Shown here: positions 43,588 to 52,241 of the stretch, one piece after another
How positions within the stretch are numbered: position 1 is the first letter of the stretch
Layout: every line of letters begins with the position of its first letter
Source: Cercophora sp. LCS_1
Lineage: Eukaryota; Ascomycota; Sordariomycetes; Sordariales; Lasiosphaeriaceae
Direction of reading: 5' to 3'
DNA: 64,000 nt
NCBI GenBank assembly: GCA_036250225.1
Contig: JAPZLL010000051.1
Location: forward strand, 124,001 to 188,000
Made by a program: the position numbers and the translations under genes
The notes under the pieces: model-generated
What the model was told of the DNA's origin: nothing
Seen by the model: the letters and a program-made list of their open reading frames with translations, nothing else
Database searches by the model: none

Positions 43588-44240
43588 ATGCTTGCCACTC
43601 GAAGGGGTTTGCCTGCTGTTTTCCAACTCACGACAAGAAGAATTTCAAGTTCCTTCACTCAGTCACCGCCGCTCCGCAACATCACCATGTCCGCCACTCC
43701 TGTTTTCACTACCAAGGCCGCTCCGGGTACGTCATTGTCGTCTTTCTGACTCCTGAGTAAACCCGGAACGCTAACAGACATCACAGTCGCTGGCCCTTAC
43801 GTAGGTTGATCTAAACCTTTTTGCAATTAAGTGGAGATAATGTCTGATGTCGTTCGACGTTCAGTCCCAGGCCATCAAGACGCCTACTACCATCTACTGC
43901 TCGGGACAGATCCCCTGCACTCCCGAGGGTAACCTGGTCGAGGGTACCATTCAGGAGAAGACTGCCGCTTGCATTGGCAACCTGAAGGCCGTCCTCGAGG
44001 AGGCTGGTTCGGCCATTGAGAAAGTTGTCAAGGTCAACGTCTTCTTGACCGACATGGCCAACTTTGCGGTAAGGGCCGAATATGCCGCCGTCTAAAGCCA
44101 TATACTAAATTTTCATGATACAGAGCATGAACGAGGAGTATGCCAAGTGGTTCACTCACAAGCCGGCCCGCAGCTGCGTCGCGGTCCACCAGCTCCCCAA
44201 GGGGGTTGACGTTGAGATTGAGTGCATTGCTCTCCCTTGA
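43588..44240 (+). CDS. RidA/YjgF/YER057c enamine/imine deaminase, possible dual-targeted gene
   Basis: Hydrolyses reactive 2-aminoacrylate-type enamines and imines; in yeast separate cytosolic (Hmf1) and mitochondrial (Mmf1) versions exist. Exons after the internal start: 43687-43726, 43787-43800 (only 14 nt), 43865-44068 and 44124-44240; introns 60, 64 and 55 nt. From the ATG at 43687 the product is 124 residues (MSATPVFTTKAAP...), with VAGPYSQAIK, IYCSGQIPCTPEGNLV, KVNVFLTDMANFASMN and the Arg-containing PARSCVAVHQLPKGVDVEIE. An in-frame ATG at 43588 (or 43561) adds 33 or more residues rich in Arg, Ser and Thr without acids (MLATRRGLPAVFQLTTRRIS), a typical mitochondrial presequence. Deaminase identity is firm; dual use of starts is inference. 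Confidence 0.9.
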
Positions 44241-44740
44241 CTGTATGGGGGGGAAACTGCAAAACTTTGATGAGCTACCATCTAGGCACACAAGAGCTAT
44301 ACGCAAACAAACAAAAATCACACAACCAAGTGCTTTTTCCCATGTGAAGCAGGTGGACCGACGATCACGAGTTGTGGGCCCGCCAGATCCAGTATGACGT
44401 GCAAGAACGACCCCGAAACCCAAGGCATCAGAACCATTGTTTTTTTTTTAGTAATATTTGCTCACCCATACGCTCTGCAGACTACGATTGCATCTCAGTG
44501 GGTAAAAAAAGAACCAAAAGCTCCTTCAATTCCGGGGTTGCAATATCGTTCGTGCAGTTTGGCAACGGCACGTTGTCTCCTTACCATTGGTCAACATATT
44601 TCCCGTGTCGCCATTGTTCCTTCGGCGGCTGAGCAGCACTTAAGGTAGCAGCTTGGAAGTTCAGTCGGACCACTTTCACATTCGCACTCGGACTTCACCT
44701 TATCCCTATTTCAAGCAACTAGGTCTACACAGTTTTAAAC
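44241..44740. other. Intergenic region
   Basis: RidA 3' flank and promoter of the next plus-strand gene. Contains a T-run near 44442. No gene seen. Confidence 0.6.
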
Positions 44741-45242
44741 ATGACGCCCCCTCCACCTCCAGTGAGCGGCAACCAAGGGGACGCCAGGTCCCACCAGCAA
44801 TCAACCATCTACAAGGTATGTGATTGAATGAGACGTCTCGATTGCCTGAGTACTCAGAATGCTGTAGATGGTCATGACACCTATCATTTTAATCTCCTTT
44901 ATCGTCTCCCTCACTTACGTTGACTTCCGACACTCGGTCAATCGGGCACACTTTCATGCGGATACGAATGAGCGCCGGACACCGCACTGGCTCCATCGGG
45001 TACTGTATCGCTACCGTCGATACGAGTACGTCGCAGTTGACGAACAAGGGAAACTGCTGGAACGAAACGCAGATGGTCATTATCACAGCAAGCAGCGCAA
45101 GCTCATGAAGATGGAAACCGCCGAGGCCTTTGAGATCCGCAATACAGTTCTGATCATTCTCGGGATGATTAGCGTGGCCATTCTCTGGGGGACGTGGCGG
45201 ATACTGTCCTGGACCATTGCAGTTATGGGCTTCAATCGTTGA
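44741..45242 (+). CDS. Small two-helix membrane protein, unknown function
   Basis: Exons 44741-44815 and 44868-45242 with a 52-nt intron (donor GTATGT, acceptor TGTAG); 149 residues. The N-terminus is Pro-rich (MTPPPPPVSGNQGDARSHQQ). Helix 1 lies near residues 26-43 (MVMTPIILISFIVSLTYV). A basic, Tyr/Arg-rich loop carries HWLHRVLYRYRRYEYVAVDE. Helix 2 is near 122-144 (VLIILGMISVAILWGTWRIL). I do not recognise the family; the size and helix pair would suit an organelle inner-membrane accessory protein, but that is only a guess. The stop is 42 bp from the stop of the converging MarR-GNAT gene. Confidence 0.7.
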
Positions 45243-45284
45243 CGCTTCAGGGAAAGAAAGCTTTGTATATCTCAATTGCGCGCA

Positions 45285-46322
45285 CTAGCGATTCCAGATG
45301 TATTCCATGGCCGGTACCTCGACACCAAAAGCAACGACAGGCTTTTCCCAGTCCACCTTGAACCCATAATCCTCATACAGTTTCCGGGCAGCGCATAACT
45401 GCCGCATTGTCGATAGTCGGCACTCAGAAAATCCCTGCTCCCGCACAAAGGCCATGGCTCGGTCCACCAGCTTCCTCCCCAGGCCGAAACCCCGGGCAGA
45501 CTCATCGACGATGAAGGCACGGATTCGAGCAGAGTTCTCTCGATCTTGGATCTCGCCATCAACGTAAATCATACCCAGGATGCGCTCAGCAACTTTGCCG
45601 TCAGCCAGGGGCATGGTCTCAACTGCGGCCCACACCTCGTTGACCGGCTTATCCAAGTTGTTGATCACCCGACTCAACTGGGCCGACAATTCAGTCTCAA
45701 ATTCCATGCCCCATCCAACAGACTCATGGTACTGTGCCATATGCAGCTCTAAAGTTCGGGCCAGTAGACCCGGCCGGTAACCAGGCTGGATGCGCACCGA
45801 GGCTGCTGGTGTTAGGACAGGGCTGGTGGGTTGTGAGATGTCGGGTGTGGGAATGGACTCAGCATTCCTGGCGCGGCCCAGTGCAGCAGCGTAGAGACGA
45901 AAGGCCGTCGTGATGTTTGAAGCGGCATCCGGAGGCGCTGTAGCCAAGGCTTTGGTGACCTGCGCTTGCGCATACACATTGGTCGCACTCAATGTATCTG
46001 CACCAGCTGGGGTGAGGCAGTATTCAGTTTCGCCACGAGTCTTGTCCAGCATGATATTGCCGCTCATCAGCAGCTCGGAAAGGATCTTGTTGAGCTGTCT
46101 TTCGGACACCTTGAGCTCTGCACGGAGACCCGAGAAGGAGGATACGTGGTAATCGCCGATTTCGATCAAGCAGTGGATGGCGCCTGGGGAAAGACTTGAT
46201 CCAGCCAAGGTCGGCTGGAGGAAGCCCCATTCTCGAACCAGCTTGCGGGAGGCATCGCGGAGAGGTGTAATTAGATCGCCTTCAACTTCAGCTCTTTCCC
46301 TCGCTGGCTTTGACAACTTCAT
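45285..46322 (-). CDS. MarR-type winged helix fused to GNAT acetyltransferase
   Basis: Single exon, 345 residues from the ATG at 46322 (MKLSKPARERAEVEGD). Residues about 20-120 resemble a MarR winged helix: helical LRDASRKLVREWGFLQ, a recognition region VSSFSGLRAELKVSERQLNKILSELLMSGNI and a wing ETEYCLTPAGADTLS. Residues about 200-345 are a GNAT domain. They include the acetyl-CoA pyrophosphate loop in ARGFGLGRKLVDRAMAFVRE (R-G-x-G-x-G/A-type), then CRLSTMRQLCAARKLYEDYGFK with the typical A-x-x-L-Y...GF ending. MarR-GNAT fusions are common in bacteria. Substrate unknown. Whether the fungal protein binds DNA is unknown. Confidence 0.8.
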   Translation of the reverse strand: MKLSKPARERAEVEGDLITPLRDASRKLVREWGFLQPTLAGSSLSPGAIHCLIEIGDYHVSSFSGLRAELKVSERQLNKILSELLMSGNIMLDKTRGETEYCLTPAGADTLSATNVYAQAQVTKALATAPPDAASNITTAFRLYAAALGRARNAESIPTPDISQPTSPVLTPAASVRIQPGYRPGLLARTLELHMAQYHESVGWGMEFETELSAQLSRVINNLDKPVNEVWAAVETMPLADGKVAERILGMIYVDGEIQDRENSARIRAFIVDESARGFGLGRKLVDRAMAFVREQGFSECRLSTMRQLCAARKLYEDYGFKVDWEKPVVAFGVEVPAMEYIWNR

Positions 46323-47623
46323 TTTGACAGTTCGAGCACGTCGCGGTTGCACAAGAGGTAAGGAATGGTGTCCAGTGGATCGCTCTAAGCTTCCCCTCTC
46401 TTCTTATGCAACCTTGCTAACCTCCAAAGGATGCTGATGCCGGGCGCCGATGTTCGGAACCAATCAAGTTAGTTGCTAACTCTGACTTTCAGACAGAGTG
46501 GTGCATGGCGGCGCCACCATCTCTACGGGAGAGCATCGTTGCCCTCGCTTTTACTTTGGCTTTTGAACCAGAATCAAAGGGGGTGCCGGACAAGTTGAGC
46601 ACTTGAGCCGCACCCGCTGCCCATGTTGTCGTTCCACTTATCTGATGTTGATACACAATCGATCGCAACGCAAACAGGCCGCGGTACCCGAAAGCCTCGG
46701 AGATAGAGACAACGGCGTCATAGCCCTGTCGGGGACTGGAGAATAAATTCCCGTTCCGTCTCTCTGGTAACTTCGGTTGGTGTGATCGTATGCGTCTATT
46801 GAAGCAAGTCTTGTTTTCTGATTCAGCTTCTAGGGATTCTTGACAAAGGCCTCTCTCTCTCTAGCTCACCAGATCTACGTCACCCCGATATTTGTCGATC
46901 CTAGGACTCGCCAAACCAATATTGAAGACGTATGCAATCCTTCTAGATAAGGCGGCAGGTACGAACGCAATGCGCAGACGAAATTCGCCAATTGTTATTT
47001 GCCGACACCAGCTGGTCGATTGTGGCAAGGAAATATACATACGCAGTAAAGTCGGCCAGAGGAAGAGTGCGGCGTGGGTTGGGGTATGGAGCAACTATTG
47101 AACCGAGGGTGCGCGGCCCGGAACGATGCGATGACGCTTATTCGCAATTGGACGCGTGGTTGACAGGGGCCTGTTCGCCTTCGCCATCCATTGGCCAGGC
47201 TGAACGGAGCCGGAGAACAAGGCCAAAAGATGGCACCGCTGCCGCCCCTCGCACTTATAACGACTCTCCTCAACGTGCCACGAAGGACGAGGGCCAGTCG
47301 GAGCCTTTTTGCCTCTTTTGGCCGAGCCGAACCAGCAGGTTGTCAAGAGGAAGGCATGGAGGAATAGCAAGACCGCTGTGTTGAAATAAGTACAATAACC
47401 AAGGCGACCATGAGTTTTTGGATATTGGAAAACCACATCGACAACTTATCTGCGGACTCTATCTAGGACCTCGTCTCATTGCTTATTAGCAACCTAGGTG
47501 CTTACGGGAGCACTTTCTTGTCACCTAGGACTCGAGCAGTCCTCTGCACCTACTTATCACGGCACTTCAGCTTTCGGTTTTAGCGCAAGATAACCCTTAG
47601 AGACCAGACAACCGTTCGACAAT
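46323..47623. other. Divergent promoter region MarR-GNAT / P450
   Basis: 1.3 kb. AG/CT microsatellite-like CTCTCTCTCT near 46852-46862. No gene seen. Confidence 0.55.
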
Positions 47624-49321
47624 ATGGGTTTCCCCTATTTTCCCGTAACAATACTATCTACTGGAGTAGGGTATCTTCTCTCGTCAGATCGTGTTGCCCA
47701 ACTACCACACGTCGGTTTTTTTTCTTCCTTCACGGCATCATGGGTCATCCAATTCTTGGCCTGGGCAGCATACACGGTAGTGCTTTATCCACATCTGCTC
47801 TCACCACTTCGGCATCTCCCCGGACCCACTGGAAACAGCTGGTACAACGGCCAATATGAAAGAATATCCAGGGAGGCAACGGGAATCCCAATGATGGAGT
47901 GGTAAGCCAGCCCGAACATGCACGGCATGTCACGTACCTATTTACTCACTCTATGTAGGTTAAACTCCATCCCCAATGACGGCGTCATTCGTTACCTGGG
48001 CATTCTCAACCTTGAGAGGTTGCTGATTACTTCACCCAAGGCACTCGCCGAGGTGCTGGTGACCAAGAACTACGACTTTGAGAAGCCAGAGTCCCTCCGC
48101 ACTCTGCTGGGATCCATCCTCGGCAACGGGCTATTCTTCGCTGAGGGAGAAGAGCACCATGTGCAACGCAGAAAGATGATGCCGGCCTTTGCCTTTCGGC
48201 ACACCAAAGACTTGTATCCCATCTTCTGGGCCAAGTCCCGCGAGGCGGTCCACGCCATGACCGACCAAATCCTCAGCAATTCAACAACAGAAAGCGCAGC
48301 TACATCAGTCGTCGAAGTGGGTTCCTGGGCCTCTCGCGCCACGCTCGATATTATCGGTGTCGCCGGTCTAGGACGCGACTTTGACGCCATCGGCAACCCC
48401 AACAACGAACTCACCCGGACCTACTCGGCCCTGTTCCAGCCCACCACCCAGGGCCGGATCATGGGCGTCCTCGCCCTATTCCTCCCGGGCTGGTTCATCG
48501 ACAGTATCCCCATCCAGCGCAACAACGATATCCGTCACGCAACCCGCTACATTCGTTCCGTCTGCGCAGACCTCATCCGCTCCAAGAGGGAACAGCTCGC
48601 GCAGAGCAAAAACACCGATGTCGATATCCTCTCGGTGGCCATCGAGTCCGGCACCTTTGCCGACGAGTCCCTCATCGACCAGATGATGACGTTCCTCCTG
48701 GCCGGCCACGAGACCACAGCCGCGTCCATGACCTGGGCTGCCTACCTCCTCGCCAAGCACACCGACATCCAACTCCGGCTTCGCGAGGAGGTCCGCGCTC
48801 ATCTTCCGCCCACCACCGGAACCGAAACGGTGTCGAGCGTGGATATCGACCGGCTGCCGTACCTCAATGCTGTTTGTAACGAAGTGCTACGGTACATTGC
48901 GCCCGTCCCCGTCCTTTCGCGGGACGCGGCGAGGGATACAACCATCCAGGGGCATTTTGTGCCCAAGGGGACGAGGATCATGATCGCGCCGTGGGCGGTG
49001 AACAAGTCGACCGCAATGTGGGGGGAGGATGCGTTGGAATTTAAGCCAGAGAGGTGGCTGGGCGAGAAGGCGGCTGGCAACGGAGGTGCGAGCAGCAATT
49101 ATGCATTCATGACCTTCTTGCATGGTCCTAGGAGCTGTATTGGCAAGGAGTTTGCCAAGGCTGAGTTTGCCTGTCTTTTGGCGTCGTGGGCGGGCAAGTT
49201 TGAGATGGAGTTACATAATGAGGAGGAGAGAGACGAGAAGAAGATTGAGATCAAGGGGGGGATCACGGCCAGGCCGAGCAAGGGGATGTACCTGAAGCTC
49301 AGGGTCTTGGATGGGTGGTGA
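47624..49321 (+). CDS. Cytochrome P450 monooxygenase
   Basis: ER-anchored haem-thiolate monooxygenase. Exons 47624-47901 and 47959-49321 with a 57-nt intron (GTAAGC donor, TGTAG acceptor); 546 residues. An N-terminal membrane anchor (WVIQFLAWAAYTVVLY) precedes a Pro-rich hinge (LRHLPGPTGN). The I-helix oxygen-activation motif AGHETT is near residues 341-346. The K-helix ExxR is NEVLR near 400. The PERW motif is FKPERWLGE. The haem-binding loop FLHGPRSCIGKEFAKAEFAC, with its axial Cys, lies near 478-490. All catalytic elements are intact. No cluster-type neighbours (synthases, transporters, regulators) adjoin it, so the substrate cannot be guessed. Family number not assigned. Confidence 0.93.
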
Positions 49322-51383
49322 TGGAGGCACAGTTCGGTGGGTGGGCTTGTGCAATACAATAATACTATGAGTGTTTGGAATAGGGGCAACGCTTGTGGGG
49401 CATGCTTTTCGTGCGTCTGCACGAGAAGTTGAGCTATGTTCGTAACGACGGTCTGTGTTTTTTTTTTTTCGACGCTGGCCACAGCTGCGGTTGCAACAGT
49501 CAGTGTGATAGCAATCTCTCGGGCACTGCAGCGCATGACTACCCGGGCGTCGAGCGATTGCTCGAAGGGCCTGAGAACGACTTTCGCAGAGCTACTTTCT
49601 GCGCCAGGTTGGGTTGGCGGGCAACGCCGCTTCAGCAAAGCACCAGAACGAACATACTCCGTCCATGGCAGCTTTCCTCAGACCTCCCCCCGCCCTTCAG
49701 AACCAAGGACTATGCCAACAAACCGGGGAATTCCCTGTATCCCCAGAGCCTCCCGGGCCAACTACCACGGGAGGCCCTCCTGTTTTCAATCGGCAACGCC
49801 AGCTCCCGTCTCGACAACGGCGACGTCGGCGCATCTGTTCCGTGCCGTCTGGTGCTCAACCCCCCTTCCAACCGTCTAATCGGCCCTGCCAGCTGCCCGC
49901 TATGACGGCTCTCCTCCAAATGACCCCACCGTGCTCGAGAAGACTCGAGAACTCTCCTCCCACGGTGCCTCACGGTCTGGTCCTGGATCTCCCGCGCACG
50001 GCATGAACGGTGGGGCTCATAGCCTCCAAGACGGCAGGTCCAGTCCCTTCCGAGAAGCGCGCCCTTCGACCGTTGCCCACCAAACGTCAGCCCAGACACC
50101 TAGCTCTAGACCTAGGTGAGCGAACGACCCCCTGATCCATCATGACGTCGACATCTGAACACCAAGACACACTTCCCCTATAATAGAATAAGCGTTTGCG
50201 CAAGGGATAAAAGAGTTGGGGATGATGAAATGAACACAACCAAAAAAAAAAACCAGGGATAAAAAAAAAACAAAAAAAACGAAACAACTCGGTTCGAAAC
50301 ATGAAACATCAGTGCTCGCTCGTTCGCTCGCTCCAAAACCTGTCCTGCCGCTGCTGCTGCCGCTGCCCTCCCGCCAGGACGACCGAGCGCGGCATGACGA
50401 GCGTTCTCCGCACGGTCTCCTTCTACCTCACCTACCTCTTCCCGGACAGATGTTTCATTATTACTCGCATTAAGATACATCGCATCCTACCCTGCAGTAC
50501 CTTACCTGTGGCCGGGGGTTCCTAGTTCCTAGGTTCTACGCTACCTACCTAACCGTACCTTTGTCAGTTGTCAGTCCATGTCAATGTCATGGAATGTCAG
50601 TCAAACCGTCGCTCAGGCCCTTTCTACACACCTTTGACCACCACCTACCAATGTAACAGTGGGTTATCACGACACACGCCCCGCGCTTGTATGGATGCCA
50701 GAACCAAGGTGAAGACGTCTTGACAGTGGGGGCTCTACCAGGACGGTGTAGCCAGCGGTACCGTACCAGCGATTGAAAAGCGGCAGTTCCATGTTTATTC
50801 CCATTTTCCGTGTCGGACGGCATAATCCCAGTTTTTGCGTTGGGCCAACTGCCGTTTGCTTTCCTCCTCTTGCATCGTTTGCTCGCTCGCTCGCTTGCTT
50901 GCTTGACATAACCCCTGGCGAGCCACGAGGGCCTGTGTTCGTGGGGATTGTTCCTGAGGAAAAAGGGAGAGCGGGACGACGCGCAGCGCAATGCAGCGGC
51001 GGCGGGGCCTTTCGGCTCAGTTCTCTTTTTATCCCTTGGACCTGATCCCGGCCGAGACACACATGGAGATCCCGTCTCTCGGGGGGCGCGGCGCGGCAAT
51101 GGCGGCTAGATCGATGCTCCCCACGCTGTCTTTGCTCCGGGAGGCCATGCTCCGATCGATGCGCGCTGGGACTGACTGGTGAGATCTGGGACGTAGATGA
51201 TGAGAAGTGAGAACGAGATTGATTGATGTAAATCGTAGGCAAAAAATAAGCAAAAGTTGGGCAAGATCGCACGCTCTTTGCGTGGCTGCTCCTGGATATC
51301 ATGACACTCCCGCCCCAACGCCCTTCCGCAACTCCCTGTTACATGCAAAATATGATGGTAGATAGCCCACGAAATAATGCTCA
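49322..51383. other. 2 kb intergenic region with a Pro-rich fragment
   Basis: Apart from the possible gene fragment at 49665-50119 there are A-runs at 50240-50280 and two short (TCGC)n-type microsatellites near 50314-50333 and 50880-50904. No intact gene recognised. Confidence 0.5.
49665..50119 (+). pseudogene. Possible decayed N-terminal gene fragment, Pro/Ser-rich
   Basis: Protein-like text runs through this stretch but changes frame. In one frame the ATG at 49665 gives MAAFLRPPPALQNQG..., continuing to GAQPPFQPSNRPCQLPA. From about 49905 another frame takes over with RYDGSPPNDPTVLEKTRELS, then GSPAHGMNGGAHSLQDGRSS. It ends at a GTGAGC that could be a splice donor (50117). No splice sites explain the frame change. 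Either two frameshifts have hit a former gene or the resemblance is chance composition. No family recognised. Confidence 0.25.
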
Positions 51384-52241
51384 TCATCTCCAAGTCCCGT
51401 GTAACTTGCTTCGCCGACTCCTCTTTATCCCAATGTCACCGTTGATCATCAAACTCTTCCATCGTCGCCCAACGCTTGACCGGTCTTTCCCTAAACTTCG
51501 CGCACAGTCCTGCCAGTCTGACTTGCTCAACTTGAGCTTTTCTAATACCAGCTCGACGAGTATGCGGTCATCCTCTGTGCTCCATGACTCGCCATCGGCC
51601 TCCACAACAACGTCTGTGCCCTCGCCATTGGTGCTATTTTCGTTGAATACCCCGTCACGATGCAATTCGTGATAGTCTGAACGTTCTAGCCCGAGGGGAA
51701 TAACCTCGGGCGCAATGCGCGCCCGCTTTGGTGTTTGTGGTCGTGGTGGTAAGCTATCGTCCTCCTCTGGAACCATCTCACTCTCCTGGTATTGTGTCGG
51801 TTCGAGATCGCTATCGACTTCTTCGTCATCGCGACCCATGTCATCGTCGAGCGCGCGGCGGCGCTTGTTGACTCCCCTTGTCGTGACAGTGCGCTTCACA
51901 ATGCGCTTTCTTACCGGTCCGTAGTCGCCGGCCGTTCCCGCCCCGTCCGTCTTGCGCGAACGGAGGCGCAGTTTTAACGGAGATGGCGCATGCTCGAGAG
52001 GAGGTGTAGGAAGCTGCGCGTTCGCGTGTGACGAGCCGGGAGGCGTGATTGGTATTTGGGCGATGGGCGCGGGAGCTGCGAGAAGCGACTGCAGCGAGCG
52101 GCATGTCGAGAAAATGTCTCCAACGGCATTCTCGGTCGAAAGCTGTGGTGGGCTTGCGGGCGGAGAGGCAAACAGCGCCGACTGCAGGCGCGTGAGAGGC
52201 GGCCGCGACGGGTCGCACGAGATGGCAGACGGCAGCAGCAT
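51384..52241 (-). CDS. Myb/SANT-like domain protein
   Basis: Single exon, 285 residues (MLLPSAISCDPSRPPLTRLQ). Residues 1-220 are Ser/Pro-rich with basic patches (KRIVKRTVTTRGVNKRRRA), a likely nuclear localisation signal, and an acidic stretch (DDDMGRDDEEVDSDLE). Residues about 232-270 form a Myb/SANT-like repeat with the spaced tryptophans ESWSTEDDRILVELV, KSDWQDCARSLG and GRRWKSLM. The end is basic. Probably a chromatin or DNA-binding protein; I do not recognise a named orthologue. It faces the gene-free 5.3 kb stretch. Confidence 0.7.
   Translation of the reverse strand: MLLPSAISCDPSRPPLTRLQSALFASPPASPPQLSTENAVGDIFSTCRSLQSLLAAPAPIAQIPITPPGSSHANAQLPTPPLEHAPSPLKLRLRSRKTDGAGTAGDYGPVRKRIVKRTVTTRGVNKRRRALDDDMGRDDEEVDSDLEPTQYQESEMVPEEDDSLPPRPQTPKRARIAPEVIPLGLERSDYHELHRDGVFNENSTNGEGTDVVVEADGESWSTEDDRILVELVLEKLKLSKSDWQDCARSLGKDRSSVGRRWKSLMINGDIGIKRSRRSKLHGTWR

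Noticed and set aside
47624..49321. P450 as part of a secondary-metabolite cluster
   Set aside because: No synthase, transporter, regulator or tailoring enzyme is adjacent; neighbours are an acetyltransferase-type protein and a Myb-like protein at kilobase distances.
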